Counted from the first letter of the stretch, positions 20,396 through 32,635 are shown. The stretch is 64,000 nt of DNA from Lonepinella koalarum (GCF_004565475.1 NZ_SRHX01000002.1:342458-406457), one strand, 5' to 3'. Numbers and translations: made by a program. The notes: a model not told the origin generated them from the sequence alone.

Positions 20396-20415
20396 ATCCC
20401 AACATTAGTTGGGAT
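20396..20415. terminator. hairpin between trxA and the convergent gene
   Basis: ATCCCAAC (20396-20403), loop ATTA and GTTGGGAT (20408-20415) form a perfect eight-pair stem followed on the plus strand by TTTA. The loop holds the TAA stop of the convergent gene (20405-20407), so a single hairpin serves the ends of both genes. The weak T run makes its strength uncertain. Confidence 0.6.
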
Positions 20416-20932
20416 TTACTTCCACTTTTTTAACGCATAACCCCGGATGACGTTGTTGGTTTTTCCAAACATGGTTGATTAACATACGGTTCTCTTTTAA
20501 ATCTAATATTTCAAAATCAGTACTATCCCCATTGTTCATATCTTTGGTTAATTGTTGGAAAAATTGTTGTTCAAGCGCTTTTAATTGTGGTTCGTCGGAT
20601 AATCTTTTTTCTGTTTGTTTGGAATGAATACGTCCAAAACGATAATTCGTGCTATTTTCCGATAGAATATTGTTCTTTAATGACCAACGTCCAGTATGGT
20701 GGCTTTCGTAAGTAAAGATGTTTTGTACAGAAAGCATACCTAGCCCTACAGTTGAACCATCAGCATGGAAATCTAAGGTATCTAAGGATTCAATATCTAA
20801 ATCGCGGTATAAAATTCGACAACTCCATTCGCCGACGATGTCTGAGTTAGAAACTATCGTATTTTCCACCGCAGTTGCCGAAATAGAAATTGTCATTAAT
20901 AAGCATCCATATAGTTGGTTAATTTTCATCAT
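20405..20932 (-). CDS. exported protein of unknown function
   Basis: 175 residues. The first 22 or so (MMKINQLYGCLLMTISISATAVE) look like a signal peptide, so the product is probably periplasmic. The mature part begins with a lipocalin-like GEWSCRI segment (SDIVGEWSCRILYRDLDIES) and a beta-rich middle (DFHADGSTVGLGML); two Cys remain (WSC near 38 and GLC near 167) that could form a disulfide. I do not recognise a named family. Its ATG overlaps the rluC stop (ATGA), so it is translated in the rluC transcript, yet nothing suggests a shared function. Confidence 0.75.
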   Translation of the reverse strand: MMKINQLYGCLLMTISISATAVENTIVSNSDIVGEWSCRILYRDLDIESLDTLDFHADGSTVGLGMLSVQNIFTYESHHTGRWSLKNNILSENSTNYRFGRIHSKQTEKRLSDEPQLKALEQQFFQQLTKDMNNGDSTDFEILDLKENRMLINHVWKNQQRHPGLCVKKVEVNPN

Positions 20933-21897
20933 TGTTGTTCTCGCAATTTTTGTAAAACTTTTTTCATTCTATCGTCTAGTGGAGCGTTTAAGCGTAAGGT
21001 TTCCCCTGTTTTTGGATGTTCAAAGCGAATACTAAAGGCGTGTAAAAATAGCCGATCTAAACCAAGCGTGGTCATTTCTTGATTAAATTTTTTATCACCA
21101 TATTTATCATCCAAAGCAATTGGATGTCCGGCATGTAACGTATGTACCCGAATTTGATGGGTTCGCCCTGTAATCGGTGATGCTTTAATTAAGGTGGCAT
21201 TGGGATAACGTTCTTCAATACTAAACCGTGTTTCGCTTGGTTTACCTTGTTCGCTGACTTTGACAATACGTTCACCACTGGCTAATTCATTTTTGAGTAA
21301 GGGAGCTTGGATTATTTTTACATGCGATTGCCATTGTCCACGCACCAGTGCTAAATATTCTTTTTGTACGGTTTTAACCCGTAATTGTTCATGTAAATGG
21401 CGTAGGGAAGAACGTTTTTTGGCCACGAGTAAAATACCAGATGTATCACGGTCAATACGATGGACTAATTCTAAAAAACGCGCTTCGGGGCGTAACGCTC
21501 GTAAGCTTTCAATAACCCCAAAACTTAATCCACTACCACCATGCACCGCAATACCAGATGGCTTATTAATGACCAATAGGCAGTCATCTTCAAATATAAT
21601 TTGTTGCTCAAGTTGAGCAACTTTATTCAATTTAGTTGAGATTGGCGGTTGTTCTTTTTGTGCAACTCGTACCGGTGGAATCCGTACTGTGTCGCCGACT
21701 TGTAATTTGTATTCTGGTTTAATTCTACCTTTATTGACGCGCACTTCGCCTTTACGCACAATCCGATAAATCAGGCTTTTGGGTACGCCTTTCAGTTTAG
21801 TTAATAAATAATTGTCAATTCGCTGACCGGCTTCATCTTCTGAAATATCGATGATTTTGACCGTGGCATTAATAATATTGTCGGGTTGATTTGTCAT
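20929..21897 (-). CDS. rluC: 23S rRNA pseudouridine synthase RluC
   Basis: Makes pseudouridine at 955, 2504 and 2580 (E. coli numbering) of 23S rRNA. I use the ATG at 21897 (MTNQPDN, 322 residues), since the ATG 17 codons before adds a poorly ordered leader. There is an S4 RNA-binding domain (about 20-80), and the catalytic block HRIDRDTSGILLVAKK near 145 with the essential Asp. It is divergent from rne as in E. coli. Confidence 0.94.
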   Translation of the reverse strand: MTNQPDNIINATVKIIDISEDEAGQRIDNYLLTKLKGVPKSLIYRIVRKGEVRVNKGRIKPEYKLQVGDTVRIPPVRVAQKEQPPISTKLNKVAQLEQQIIFEDDCLLVINKPSGIAVHGGSGLSFGVIESLRALRPEARFLELVHRIDRDTSGILLVAKKRSSLRHLHEQLRVKTVQKEYLALVRGQWQSHVKIIQAPLLKNELASGERIVKVSEQGKPSETRFSIEERYPNATLIKASPITGRTHQIRVHTLHAGHPIALDDKYGDKKFNQEMTTLGLDRLFLHAFSIRFEHPKTGETLRLNAPLDDRMKKVLQKLREQQ

Positions 21898-22298
21898 AAA
21901 ATAGTTGTTATTTAGAGAAAATTGGTTAGATTTTAGCATAGTTAACAAATAATTAAAATTATTGAAATACCTTGCTAAAAAGGTGTATTACGTCCATAAT
22001 AATATAGATTTTGCCTTGGCAAAATTAACTGATTTTTGTTAAAGTTCAGATTAATGCAGTTTAGACATAAGACATTAATTTTTAACAAAATATGTGATTA
22101 AATTACCGTTTTATTCGGTGTTTCTAGACACTATTCAAGAATAGCCTAATCAATGCACCCAGTCTTTGACGGTCGGGATGAGCGACATAGGACGAAAAAC
22201 ACGAGGTCGATTATGGTCAAATTTTGCTTAATTTTAAGCAAAGTGCGGTATTTTTTAATTAAATTATTTTAAGAAATAAAAATGAGAAAATTTTTACA
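21898..22298 (+). promoter_or_regulatory. rluC-rne intergenic region with structured rne leader
   Basis: About 400 bases without a gene. In E. coli a long rne leader is bound by RNase E itself to limit its own synthesis (Rfam element rne5). Here TTTGAC at about 22155-22160 can pair with GTCAAA near 22215-22220, enclosing a smaller stem GTCG/CGAC around the loop GGATGAG, which would be in the right place for such an element. An uptake signal (22241-22249) lies between it and the start codon. I infer the autoregulatory role from position and structure only. Confidence 0.5.
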
Positions 22299-25184
22299 AT
22301 GAAAAGAATGTTAATTAATGCAACTCAAAAAGAAGAGTTGCGCGTTGCGCTAGTCGATGGACAACGCTTATTTGATTTGGACATTGAAAGTCCGGGTCAC
22401 GAACAAAAAAAAGCGAATATTTACAAAGGTAAAATCACTCGAGTAGAGCCGAGCCTTGAAGCTGCATTTGTTGATTATGGGGCAGATCGCCATGGTTTTT
22501 TACCCTTAAAAGAAATTGCTCGTGAATATTTCCCAGTAGGTTATAGCTATAACGGTCGCCCGAACATCAAAGATGTGATTAAAGAAGGGCAGGAAGTCAT
22601 CGTACAGGTGAACAAAGAAGAACGAGGCAATAAAGGTGCGGCATTGACAACCTTTGTGTCATTGGCTGGTAGTTACCTTGTGATTATGCCGAATAACCCG
22701 AGAGCAGGGGGGATTTCTCGTCGTATTGAGGGTGACGAACGTCTTGAATTAAAAGATGCGTTAAGTTCTTTAGACGTGCCAGATGGTGTGGGATTAATTG
22801 TGCGTACCGCTGGTGTGGGGAAATCACCGGAAGAATTGCAATGGGATTTAAAAGTCTTATTGCATCATTGGGAAGCGATTAAACAAGTTTCACAAAGCCG
22901 CTCCGCTCCTTTCTTAATTCACCAAGAAAGTGATGTGATCGTGCGTGCAATCCGTGATTATTTACGTCGTGATATTGGTGAAATTTTGGTGGATAGTCCG
23001 AAAATTTATGAGAAAGCCAAGGCACATATTAAATTAGTCCGGCCTGATTTCTTAAACCGAATTAAGCTGTATCAAGGCGAAGTACCACTATTTAGTCATT
23101 ATCAAATTGAATCGCAAATTGAATCTGCGTTTCAACGTGAAGTACGTTTGCCGTCTGGTGGATCCATTGTAATTGATGTGACCGAAGCATTAACCGCTAT
23201 TGATATTAACTCTGCTCGCTCAACACGTGGCGGCGATATTGAAGAAACCGCTTTAAATACTAACCTAGAAGCTACGGATGAGATCGCTCGTCAATTACGT
23301 TTGCGCGACTTAGGTGGATTAATCGTGATTGATTTCATTGATATGACTCCGATTCGTCACCAACGTGAGGTAGAAAATCGTATGCGTGATGCGGTTCGTC
23401 AAGATCGTGCCAGAATTCAAATTAGCCGTATTTCACGTTTTGGCTTGTTGGAAATGTCGCGCCAGCGTTTAAGTCCGTCATTAGGTGAATCATCGCATCA
23501 TATTTGTCCACGTTGCCAAGGCACGGGAAAAGTGCGTGATAATGAAAGTCTATCCCTTTCTATTTTGCGTTTAATTGAAGAGGAAGCCTTAAAAGAAAAT
23601 TCTAAGCAAGTACAATGTATTGTACCGGTGGAAATTGCGTCCTATTTATTAAATGAAAAACGTCAAGCCATTCAAAGCATTGAACGACGTCATAATGTAG
23701 ATGTGGTGGTGGCACCAAATCAAGCGATGGAAACGCCACACTTTAAAGTGGTACGTTCTCGTGATGGTGAGGATACCGGAGTCTTAAGTTACAATTTAGC
23801 CAAATTATACGAAGAAAAAGAAGAGCTTTATGTTGCGAATGAAAACACTTCAAGTGCAACCAACGCGGATAATTCAGCGGCGGAAAATGTAGCAGAAATT
23901 GCGGCGTTATCCATGACAATTTCAGAAGCTGCACCGATTATTGAAACTAAAGAAGAGGCAAAACCGTCTATTTTGGCTTATCTTTGGGCTGGATTAAAAG
24001 GATTATTTGCAAACGCACCGAAACCGGAAGAAAAGCCGGTAAATAACCATAATCGGCAAAATCGTAATAATGATCGTCGTAACAACAATCGCAAAACTCG
24101 TAATGAGCGTAACGAACGTAATACACCGGCAAAATTGAATGATGAAAATACGCCAGAAAAAACAACCACATCATCACGTCCTGAACGTAATAATCGTCGT
24201 AATAACCGTAAAGCGCAGGAAGACGCTAGCGTTGCCACTAAAACAATTGAAAAACAAGATAATCTGGCTACAGCATCAGAAGTGGTAGAAGAAAAAGCAC
24301 CAACTCGTCAACGTAGAGAACGACGTGATTTACGTAAACGTGTTCGAGTGGGAAATGATGTGGCTGAAAGTGCGGAAAATATAACCATTGTACCTGTAGC
24401 TGAAGTGTTAAGTACGCCAAACAACGTAGAAAATAAAGTGAAAGCAGAGGTGACGGGTGAACCTGTGGAAAGTACGGCAGATAAGGCTGTTCCACAAAAT
24501 GAACGTCGTGAACGTAATAATAATCGTCGTTTACCACGTCATTTACGGGTGAATAATCAACGTCGTCGCCGTCAAGAAAATCTGTCACCGATGCCGTTAT
24601 TTGCTGCGGTAGCTTCGCCTGAATTCGCCAGTGGTAAAGTTTGTATTGACTATAGTGCGGTGCAAAAAGCCAAAGAAAGTAACTTTTTATCCGTTGACGA
24701 ATTGTTACAGCGACAAGAGCAACCGGAAATAAACGGTGATGTGGTGCCGGCAACGTCATTGGTGGTTAACGAAGAAACAGTGGTAACCCAGCCTCTGGGT
24801 TTTGTGACGCAACCAGCGAATGAAGCCGTGGAGAAAAAAGTTCAGCAATCCTTGGAACGTTTAAACGAAGAACAACGGATTCTTGAACAACAAGCTGAGC
24901 AAAAAATTACGCCAGTTGAACCAGAGAAAATGGCAAAAACTGTTGAAATTATAGAAAAAACAGAACGTAATTATCATTTTAATGGTCGATTAGGGACGGT
25001 ATCTGCTGTACAACATGTTAACGTTGAAATGACCTTAGCGAAAGCTAGTGCGGAATTGAATCCAGCTTATGAGATCGTCCAATGGAAAGACAGTCGTTAT
25101 TATTTCCATGGTAAAGGTTCGGCGGGACATCATAGTGCGGTAAGTCATGTGTTTAGTGAGCCGACTAAGGCACAAGCCGAATAA
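22299..25184 (+). CDS. rne: ribonuclease E
   Basis: Endonuclease that starts mRNA decay and matures rRNA and tRNA, and scaffolds the degradosome. 961 residues: S1 domain (about 35-120), 5' sensor/RNase H-like region, DNase I-like catalytic core with [17 protein letters not shown] near 304-319 and VIDFIDM near 345 (Asp residues), and the zinc-link CPRCQGTGK near 405. The half after about 530 is low-complexity: a membrane-type amphipathic segment ([14 protein letters not shown] near 557), then arginine-rich blocks ([21 protein letters not shown]) for RNA binding. It is shorter than the 1061 residues of E. coli, as expected for a fast-evolving tail. Confidence 0.97.
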   Translation: MKRMLINATQKEELRVALVDGQRLFDLDIESPGHEQKKANIYKGKITRVEPSLEAAFVDYGADRHGFLPLKEIAREYFPVGYSYNGRPNIKDVIKEGQEVIVQVNKEERGNKGAALTTFVSLAGSYLVIMPNNPRAGGISRRIEGDERLELKDALSSLDVPDGVGLIVRTAGVGKSPEELQWDLKVLLHHWEAIKQVSQSRSAPFLIHQESDVIVRAIRDYLRRDIGEILVDSPKIYEKAKAHIKLVRPDFLNRIKLYQGEVPLFSHYQIESQIESAFQREVRLPSGGSIVIDVTEALTAIDINSARSTRGGDIEETALNTNLEATDEIARQLRLRDLGGLIVIDFIDMTPIRHQREVENRMRDAVRQDRARIQISRISRFGLLEMSRQRLSPSLGESSHHICPRCQGTGKVRDNESLSLSILRLIEEEALKENSKQVQCIVPVEIASYLLNEKRQAIQSIERRHNVDVVVAPNQAMETPHFKVVRSRDGEDTGVLSYNLAKLYEEKEELYVANENTSSATNADNSAAENVAEIAALSMTISEAAPIIETKEEAKPSILAYLWAGLKGLFANAPKPEEKPVNNHNRQNRNNDRRNNNRKTRNERNERNTPAKLNDENTPEKTTTSSRPERNNRRNNRKAQEDASVATKTIEKQDNLATASEVVEEKAPTRQRRERRDLRKRVRVGNDVAESAENITIVPVAEVLSTPNNVENKVKAEVTGEPVESTADKAVPQNERRERNNNRRLPRHLRVNNQRRRRQENLSPMPLFAAVASPEFASGKVCIDYSAVQKAKESNFLSVDELLQRQEQPEINGDVVPATSLVVNEETVVTQPLGFVTQPANEAVEKKVQQSLERLNEEQRILEQQAEQKITPVEPEKMAKTVEIIEKTERNYHFNGRLGTVSAVQHVNVEMTLAKASAELNPAYEIVQWKDSRYYFHGKGSAGHHSAVSHVFSEPTKAQAE

Positions 25185-25187
25185 TGT

Positions 25188-25217
25188 TAAAATCCGATGC
25201 TTGCCATCGGATTTTTT
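25188..25217 (+). terminator. rho-independent terminator of rne
   Basis: AATCCGATG and CATCGGATT form a nine-pair stem with a short loop, followed by TTTTT, beginning a few bases after the rne stop. The hairpin overlaps the region just upstream of xseA. Confidence 0.88.
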
Positions 25218-25240
25218 ATAGGAATATTTTATCTTACGCT

Positions 25241-26584
25241 ATGCAACAAAATATTTTTTCTGTTAGTCAATTAAATAGTGCAGTACGTAATTTGCTTGAA
25301 GGGCAATTAGGTGCAGTTTGGTTGACGGGTGAAATTTCAAATTTTACTCAACCGGTATCGGGTCACTGGTATTTAACTCTAAAAGATGAAAATGCACAGG
25401 TACGTTGTGCTATGTGGCGGATGAAAACCCAGCGTGTGAATTTTCGTCCGCAGAATGGAATGCAAGTGTTGGTACGAGCTGGGGTGAGTTTGTATGAACC
25501 ACGAGGTGATTATCAGCTTATTTTAGAAAGTATGCATCCAGCCGGTGATGGATTGTTACAACAAAAATTTGAACAGCTCAAAATGAAGTTGGCAGCAGAA
25601 GGATTGTTTGCACAACATCTTAAGAAAAACTTACCGCACTTTTGTCAAACAGTTGGCATAGTGACTTCTGCCACTGGGGCGGCATTACAGGATATTTTAC
25701 AAATTCTAAAACGTCGTGATCCGAGTTTAAAGGTGGTGATTTATCCTACTCAAGTACAAGGCAAAGAAGCTAGTGCTGAAATTGTGCAAATGATTGAGTT
25801 AGCTAACCAACGGCAAGAAGTCGATGTGCTGATTGTCGGGCGTGGTGGCGGATCTTTGGAAGATCTTTGGTGTTTTAATGAAGAATCAGTTGCTAGAGCG
25901 ATTTTTAATTCAATGTTGCCGGTGATTAGTGCAGTGGGGCATGAAATTGATGTGACGATTGCGGATTTTGTAGCGGATTTACGGGCTCCGACACCGTCTG
26001 CGGCAGCTGAACTGGTCAGTCGTAATCAACAAGAATTATTATATAAAGTAGATAATCAACGACAACGTTTAGATCGGGCGTTAGATCGTATTTTTGAACA
26101 GAAACAACAACAATTACAACGTTTGTTATTGCGGTTACAACATCAGCACCCACAAGCTCAATTAACCTTGCAACGACAAAAAAATAATCAGCTTATACAA
26201 CGTTTAAATAACGCGATACAACGTATAGTGGAAAAAAAACGCTATAATTTCACCGCACTTTATCAGAGATTGGATAATAATCCGTTATTTTATACGGTAC
26301 AAAAACAACAACAGCATATACAACAGTTGAAAGTGCGGTTAGATTTTGCGTTAAAAAATAATGTCGCTCATAAACAGCACTACGTGGCACATTTGTGTGC
26401 CAAAATGGATAGCTTGAGCCCATTAAAAGTGTTGGCTCGTGGTTATGCGATTGCAGAAAATGAGCAAGGCAAGGCAATTGTTTCAATACAACAAGTAGTC
26501 CGAGGGCAAACCATGCAAACCTTTGTGACTGATGGTATAATAATGAGTGAAGTGAAAGGTTTTAGACCCAAAGTCAAAAATTAA
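25241..26584 (+). CDS. xseA: exodeoxyribonuclease VII large subunit
   Basis: Large subunit of a single-strand DNA exonuclease that acts with XseB. I place the start at ATG 25241 ([12 protein letters not shown], 447 residues); the open frame extends back through the rne terminator to 25184 but that cannot be part of the gene. Seen: the N-terminal OB fold (about 5-100) with [19 protein letters not shown], the nuclease core with [18 protein letters not shown] near 206-223 and [26 protein letters not shown], and a long Gln-rich coiled coil (about 270-400). Three uptake signals lie inside it. Confidence 0.95.
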   Translation: MQQNIFSVSQLNSAVRNLLEGQLGAVWLTGEISNFTQPVSGHWYLTLKDENAQVRCAMWRMKTQRVNFRPQNGMQVLVRAGVSLYEPRGDYQLILESMHPAGDGLLQQKFEQLKMKLAAEGLFAQHLKKNLPHFCQTVGIVTSATGAALQDILQILKRRDPSLKVVIYPTQVQGKEASAEIVQMIELANQRQEVDVLIVGRGGGSLEDLWCFNEESVARAIFNSMLPVISAVGHEIDVTIADFVADLRAPTPSAAAELVSRNQQELLYKVDNQRQRLDRALDRIFEQKQQQLQRLLLRLQHQHPQAQLTLQRQKNNQLIQRLNNAIQRIVEKKRYNFTALYQRLDNNPLFYTVQKQQQHIQQLKVRLDFALKNNVAHKQHYVAHLCAKMDSLSPLKVLARGYAIAENEQGKAIVSIQQVVRGQTMQTFVTDGIIMSEVKGFRPKVKN

Positions 26585-26672
26585 TGATGTTGAACTTATA
26601 GAAAATTTTACAGTCCAAACTCGAGCGATTTGACTAAGATAACAGAATGAAACAAACGAAATGGAAAATAAA

Positions 26673-27470
26673 ATGAGTGAGAAAGCACTAATTGAAGTGA
26701 AAAATCTCACGTTTAGACGGGGTGAACGTACTATCTACGATGATCTTAATTTGCGGGTTGCTAAAGGCAAAATTACCGCCATTATGGGGCCGTCGGGTAT
26801 TGGTAAAACCACCTTATTAAAATTAATCGGTGGACAACTCATCCCAGAGCAAGGTGAGATTTTATTTGATGGTTCTGATATTTGTAAAATGTCAAATGCT
26901 GAACTTTATAAAGTGCGTCAACGTATGGGAATGCTGTTTCAGTCAGGTGCTTTATTTACGGATATTTCTACTTTTGATAACGTCGCTTTTCCTATTCGGG
27001 AGCATACTCGTTTACCAGAGGAATTGATTCGTAAAATTGTACTGATGAAATTAGAATCTGTGGGGTTGCGTGGAGCGGCGGATTTAATGCCATCTGAATT
27101 ATCAGGTGGTATGGCTCGTCGTGCAGCATTAGCGCGGACCATCGCCCTCGATCCAGATTTAATTATGTATGATGAACCTTTTACCGGACAAGATCCGATT
27201 AGTATGGGGGTGATCATTAGTTTAATTAAACGCTTAAATGAAGCCTTGGATTTAACCTCTATTGTGGTTTCTCACGATGTGCAAGAAGTGTTAAGTATTG
27301 CGGATTATGCGTATATTATTGCCGATAAACGTGTAATTGCTGAAGGTACAGCCGATATTTTATTGAAAAGTACTGATCCGCAAGTGCTTCAATTTATTCA
27401 AGGGCAAGAAGATGGACCAGTACATTTCCATTTCCCCGTTAAGGATAGCATAGGAGATTTATTTAAATGA
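26673..27470 (+). CDS. mlaF: phospholipid ABC transporter ATP-binding protein MlaF
   Basis: ATPase of the Mla system that moves phospholipids between outer and inner membrane. ATG 26673 (265 residues) has GGA seven bases upstream; the ATG at 26661 is an alternative four codons longer. Walker [13 protein letters not shown] signature [14 protein letters not shown] and Walker [14 protein letters not shown] are intact. It overlaps mlaE by four bases (ATGA). First of mlaFEDCB-ibaG-murA. Confidence 0.96.
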   Translation: MSEKALIEVKNLTFRRGERTIYDDLNLRVAKGKITAIMGPSGIGKTTLLKLIGGQLIPEQGEILFDGSDICKMSNAELYKVRQRMGMLFQSGALFTDISTFDNVAFPIREHTRLPEELIRKIVLMKLESVGLRGAADLMPSELSGGMARRAALARTIALDPDLIMYDEPFTGQDPISMGVIISLIKRLNEALDLTSIVVSHDVQEVLSIADYAYIIADKRVIAEGTADILLKSTDPQVLQFIQGQEDGPVHFHFPVKDSIGDLFK

Positions 27471-28246
27471 TAGTGAAATTAATCTCTGCATTGGGGCGAA
27501 CCTTCATAAACTCCGTACAAGCTTTAGGTCGTTCTGGGTTTATGTTGTGGGGCGCATTAGTTGGTAAGCCACAATTTCGTAAACATACCCCATTATTAAT
27601 CAAGCAGCTACATGTTTTAGGGGTACAATCCTTACTAATTATTTTGCTTTCGGGCTTTTTTATTGGTATGGTTCTGGGCTTGCAAGGCTATGTAGTGTTA
27701 GTGGATTTTGCCGCCGAAGCTAATGTTGGGCAGTTAGTGGCACTATCCTTATTGCGTGAGTTAGGACCTGTTGTTACGGCATTATTATTTGCAGGTCGGG
27801 CGGGCTCTGCATTAACCGCTGAAATTGGTTTAATGAAAGCTACTGAACAGCTTTCTAGTCTTGAGATGATGGCAGTGGATCCTTTACGCCGTGTGATTGC
27901 ACCACGTTTTTGGGCTGGAATTATTTCCATGCCGATTTTAGCTGTATTATTTACCGCAGTGGGTGTGATCGGTGGGGCATTAGTGGGGGTTGATTGGAAA
28001 GGTATTGACGATGGTAGTTTCTGGTCAGTGATGCAAAATGCAGTTTCCGTGCAAGATTTATGGTATGGCTTTATTAAAAGCGTCGTATTTGCTTTTGCAG
28101 TGGTTTGGATTGCATTATTTAACGGTTATGATTGTGTGCCGACATCAGAAGGCATTAGCCAATCTACTACGAAAACCGTGGTAAACGCGTCATTATTGGT
28201 GTTAGGTTTAGACTTTGTATTAACTGCGATGATGTTTGGCGGTTAA
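27467..28246 (+). CDS. mlaE: phospholipid ABC transporter permease MlaE
   Basis: 259-residue inner membrane permease of the MlaE family with five to six helices and the conserved segment [33 protein letters not shown] (about 98-130) that contacts MlaF. It starts inside the mlaF stop and mlaD begins 30 bases after. Confidence 0.96.
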   Translation: MIVKLISALGRTFINSVQALGRSGFMLWGALVGKPQFRKHTPLLIKQLHVLGVQSLLIILLSGFFIGMVLGLQGYVVLVDFAAEANVGQLVALSLLRELGPVVTALLFAGRAGSALTAEIGLMKATEQLSSLEMMAVDPLRRVIAPRFWAGIISMPILAVLFTAVGVIGGALVGVDWKGIDDGSFWSVMQNAVSVQDLWYGFIKSVVFAFAVVWIALFNGYDCVPTSEGISQSTTKTVVNASLLVLGLDFVLTAMMFGG

Positions 28247-28276
28247 CTAAGATTTCTTTTTTATTAGGTATAAATT

Positions 28277-28783
28277 ATGCGACAAACAATTAAATATGAG
28301 TTCTGGGTAGGTTTATTTTTATTACTCGGTATTGGGGCGTTAGCCTTTATGGGCTTAAAAGTAACCAATGTACAAGGCTTTGGCGAACAGAAGTCCTATA
28401 ACATTTCTGCAACTTTTGATAATATCGGTGGTCTAAAAGTGCGTGCACCATTAAAAATTGGCGGGGTTGTCATTGGGCGTGTAACAGATATTTCACTGGA
28501 TGAACAAACTTATTTACCGAACGTGACTATTGCTATAAACCAAGAATATGATCAAATTCCAGATAACAGTTCACTTTCAATTAAAACATCTGGTTTATTA
28601 GGTGAACAATATATCTCTTTAAGTGTTGGATTTGATGACGGTGAAACCCCTATGCTGAAAGAAGGCAGTAAAGTTTTTGATACGAAATCAGCAGTGGTAT
28701 TAGAAGATCTTATTGGTCAATTCTTATATGGTGATAAGGACCAAAAAGAAGAATCAACGCTTGACACACCAGCAGTTGAATAA
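28277..28783 (+). CDS. mlaD: phospholipid transport MCE-domain protein MlaD
   Basis: 168 residues: one N-terminal membrane anchor (about 8-27) and a single MCE domain (about 38-118) with FDNIGGLKVRAPLKIGGVVIG, the substrate-binding ring component in the periplasm. The tail (about 150-168) is acidic and disordered. Confidence 0.96.
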   Translation: MRQTIKYEFWVGLFLLLGIGALAFMGLKVTNVQGFGEQKSYNISATFDNIGGLKVRAPLKIGGVVIGRVTDISLDEQTYLPNVTIAINQEYDQIPDNSSLSIKTSGLLGEQYISLSVGFDDGETPMLKEGSKVFDTKSAVVLEDLIGQFLYGDKDQKEESTLDTPAVE

Positions 28784-28823
28784 TTTAATTTAGGTTAGGA
28801 AAGCAATTTTAATAGGAGTTTTT

Positions 28824-29453
28824 ATGAAGATTCAAATTAAACAATGGTTATCAAAAATGGTTGTTGTGGCAACCGCACTTTTTGCTGTTCAAAGTGTAAT
28901 GGCGGCAGAAGGTCCTTATGAATTAACTCAAAAAGCAGCAAATACTTTATTTGCTGATTTGAAAGCACAAAATGCTCAAATTAAAGCGGATCCAAATGTG
29001 TTAAAAAGTTTGGTACGTAAAGATTTAATGCCTTATGTGCATGTTAATTACGCCGGTTCTTTGGTGTTAGGTCAGTATTTTAGATCTACTACGCCAGAGC
29101 AGCGTGAGAAATTTTTCTCTGCATTTGATCAGTTTATTGAACAAGCTTATGCGCAGGCTTTAACATTATACACTGGTCAGGAAGCACAAGTACAACCTGC
29201 ACAAATGAATGGTGATAGTCAAGCGAGTGTAAAAGTAAAATTAATGCAAAGCCAACCAGTAAATTTAACGTTCCAGTGGCGTAAAAATAGTAAATCTGGT
29301 CAATGGCAAGTTTATGACATGTCCGCTGAAGGTGTGAGTATGGTGGAAACTAAAAAACAAGAGTGGAGTAACATTTTACGTAAAGACGGTATTGATGCGT
29401 TAACTGCTCAAGTATTAAAAGCGGCCGCTGTGCCAGTCACCATTAAAAAATAA
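28824..29453 (+). CDS. mlaC: periplasmic phospholipid-binding protein MlaC
   Basis: 209-residue soluble shuttle between the MlaA-porin complex and the inner membrane MlaFEDB. It has a signal peptide cut after VMAAEG (about 27) and the MlaC fold with residues such as QWRKNSKSGQWQVYDMSAEGVSM near 148-170. An uptake signal lies inside the signal-peptide codons (28872-28880). Confidence 0.95.
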   Translation: MKIQIKQWLSKMVVVATALFAVQSVMAAEGPYELTQKAANTLFADLKAQNAQIKADPNVLKSLVRKDLMPYVHVNYAGSLVLGQYFRSTTPEQREKFFSAFDQFIEQAYAQALTLYTGQEAQVQPAQMNGDSQASVKVKLMQSQPVNLTFQWRKNSKSGQWQVYDMSAEGVSMVETKKQEWSNILRKDGIDALTAQVLKAAAVPVTIKK

Positions 29454-29461
29454 TATTCAAT

Positions 29462-29809
29462 ATGCAAGCTGAAAAACTAACATGGTCGGCAGTGCAAAAT
29501 GATGATAAAATAACGCTCCGATTAGTCGGAGAGTTATCTCGTGATACGTTGTTACCGTTATGGCAACAACGTTTAACTTTTTTATCAGAAAAGCAAATTG
29601 CCGATAAAGATATTTTATGGGATTTGGCACAAATCAAGCGTATAGACAGTGCTGGATTTGCGCTATTATGTGATTTGATTGCTTATTGTAGAAAAATTAA
29701 ATCATCTGAACATAAAATAGTCTTAATAAATATACCAAAGCAATTATTAACGTTGGCTGATTTATTTAATTTGAATGATTGGTTAACGCCTTTTATTTCA
29801 AAAAATTAA
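29462..29809 (+). CDS. mlaB: STAS-domain protein MlaB
   Basis: 115 residues, a STAS-like domain that binds MlaF and supports the transporter. The phosphorylation-site region of STAS proteins appears as IKRIDSAGFALLCDL (near 60-74), with the conserved serine. Starts eight bases after mlaC, where E. coli has the same order. Confidence 0.9.
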   Translation: MQAEKLTWSAVQNDDKITLRLVGELSRDTLLPLWQQRLTFLSEKQIADKDILWDLAQIKRIDSAGFALLCDLIAYCRKIKSSEHKIVLINIPKQLLTLADLFNLNDWLTPFISKN

Positions 29810-29824
29810 CCTTATTGAGAAATT

Positions 29825-30082
29825 ATGGAACCTAAAAAAATTGAAGAGATTTTGAAAGAAAAACTTAATCTTTCAGAAATTTATGCTCAAGGCGAAAATG
29901 CCCATTTTGGCGTAATTGTAGTGAATGATGAAATTGCTGCACTATCTCGTGTAAAACAACAACAAATGATTTATGCACCATTAATGGAGTATTTTACTAC
30001 AGGCGAAATCCATGCATTAACCATTAAAACTTATACAGTGGAAAAATGGAAACGTGATCGCCTATTACACTCAATGAATTAA
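29825..30082 (+). CDS. ibaG: BolA-family protein IbaG
   Basis: 85-residue BolA-like protein; relatives bind [2Fe-2S] clusters with monothiol glutaredoxins. It shows the C-terminal ALTIKTYTVEKW stretch of IbaG; the BolA helix-turn-helix-like segment carries the Fe-S ligand His near HFGVIVV. Lies between mlaB and murA as in E. coli. Confidence 0.92.
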   Translation: MEPKKIEEILKEKLNLSEIYAQGENAHFGVIVVNDEIAALSRVKQQQMIYAPLMEYFTTGEIHALTIKTYTVEKWKRDRLLHSMN

Positions 30083-31366
<1,284 letters not shown>

Positions 31367-31454
31367 TGAGTAGATATTGTTTTAATTAATAGTTTAGATT
31401 TTGAGTGCAGTAGAAAAAGAATCATATTTTCCACCGCACTTTTGGTGTTATTGC

Positions 31455-31483
31455 TTGCTTATCATTATTGAAAGCTCTAAAAT
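31455..31483 (+). promoter_or_regulatory. candidate sigma-70 promoter of the tol-pal operon
   Basis: TTGCTT (31455-31460) and TAAAAT (31478-31483) are 17 bases apart, 48 bases before ybgC. No other gene lies in the 164-base gap after murA, which also holds an uptake signal (31433-31441). Confidence 0.55.
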
Positions 31484-31530
31484 ACGCCAGTTTTTTGTAC
31501 TAAGATTTATCGAACAAGGATTTTATTATC

Positions 31531-31929
31531 ATGCAACTTTTTCAATTTCCCGTTCGTGTTTATTACGAAGATACAGATGCTGGTGGAGTGGTGTATCATG
31601 CACGTTATCTGCATTTTTATGAGCGAGCAAGAACAGAATTTTTGCGTTCACTTCATTTTTCACAGCAAAATTTATTAGCAGAGCAAGGCATTGCTTTTGT
31701 CGTGAAATCAATGTCGATTGATTACCATATTCCAGCCAAACTGGATGATTCGTTGATAGTCGAAACCACTGTTGAACAAATGAAAGGGGCAACAATTTTT
31801 TTCTCACAATGCCTGAAACGAGAAAATAAAATATTAAGCGTGGCTACTGTTAAGGTAGCCTGTGTTGATCTAGGCAAAATGAAACCTGTGGCACTTCCAA
31901 CAGAAGTTAAAGCCGCATTTAGTGAATAA
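31531..31929 (+). CDS. ybgC: acyl-CoA thioesterase YbgC
   Basis: 132-residue HotDog-fold thioesterase of the 4-hydroxybenzoyl-CoA thioesterase type. The active-site region [19 protein letters not shown] (near 10-28) has the catalytic Asp. In E. coli it acts on acyl-CoA and is the first gene of the tol-pal operon, as here. Confidence 0.93.
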   Translation: MQLFQFPVRVYYEDTDAGGVVYHARYLHFYERARTEFLRSLHFSQQNLLAEQGIAFVVKSMSIDYHIPAKLDDSLIVETTVEQMKGATIFFSQCLKRENKILSVATVKVACVDLGKMKPVALPTEVKAAFSE

Positions 31930-31945
31930 TTTTCGGAGCTATGCA

Positions 31946-32629
31946 ATGACTGCTGAATTGAACTTTTTGGATTTATTTCTAAAGGCGAGTATCGTCGTTC
32001 AACTTGTAATTTTAATTTTAATCACGTTCTCCATTGTATCATGGGCAATTATTATTCAACGTAGTCGCATACTAACTAAAGCGTTGAAAGATTCCATGGC
32101 ATTTGAAGATCGTTTTTGGTCAGGTGAAGATTTGACCCGATTATATGATGGGTTAGAAAATCGTCGTGACATGGCTATGACGGGTAGTGAACAGATTTTT
32201 TATGCAGGGTTTAAAGAATTTACACGTTTAAAACAGGTTAATGCAGATGCCCCAGAAGCCATTATGATGGGGACAACACGTGCTATGAACTTAGCAATGA
32301 ATCGTGAAATTGAGGATCTCGAAACTCGCGTTCCTTTCCTTGCTACAGTGGCATCTGTCAGTCCTTATATCGGTTTATTCGGTACGGTTTGGGGGATTAT
32401 GCACGCTTTTATGGCATTGAGTGGCGCCAAACAAGCGACCTTACAAATGGTCGCTCCGGGTATTGCCGAAGCCTTGATTGCCACCGCGATCGGTTTATTT
32501 GCAGCAATTCCGGCTGTCATGGCATATAACCGTTTAAGTTTACGTGTTAATAGATTAGAGCAGAATTATGGTAATTTTATTGATGAATTTACCACGATTT
32601 TACAACGTCAAGTGTTTGCTAAAAACTAA
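31946..32629 (+). CDS. tolQ: Tol-Pal system proton channel subunit TolQ
   Basis: Inner membrane component that with TolR uses the proton motive force to energise TolA during outer membrane constriction. ATG 31946 (227 residues) follows CGGAG; the GTG at 31922 overlaps ybgC. Three helices: about 12-36, 135-160 ([19 protein letters not shown]) and 165-190 ([22 protein letters not shown]), the MotA/ExbB signature. tolR is unusually far away (160 bases). Confidence 0.97.
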   Translation: MTAELNFLDLFLKASIVVQLVILILITFSIVSWAIIIQRSRILTKALKDSMAFEDRFWSGEDLTRLYDGLENRRDMAMTGSEQIFYAGFKEFTRLKQVNADAPEAIMMGTTRAMNLAMNREIEDLETRVPFLATVASVSPYIGLFGTVWGIMHAFMALSGAKQATLQMVAPGIAEALIATAIGLFAAIPAVMAYNRLSLRVNRLEQNYGNFIDEFTTILQRQVFAKN

Positions 32630-32635
32630 TAAATA

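Noticed and set aside
23968..24238. Two overlapping minus-strand frames opposite the 3' part of rne
   Set aside because: They are reverse reads of the Arg/Asn-rich region; composition is low-complexity and no start signal is present.
31401..31622. A 73-codon frame overlapping the start of ybgC
   Set aside because: It runs over the candidate tol-pal promoter and into ybgC in another frame, with no ribosome site.
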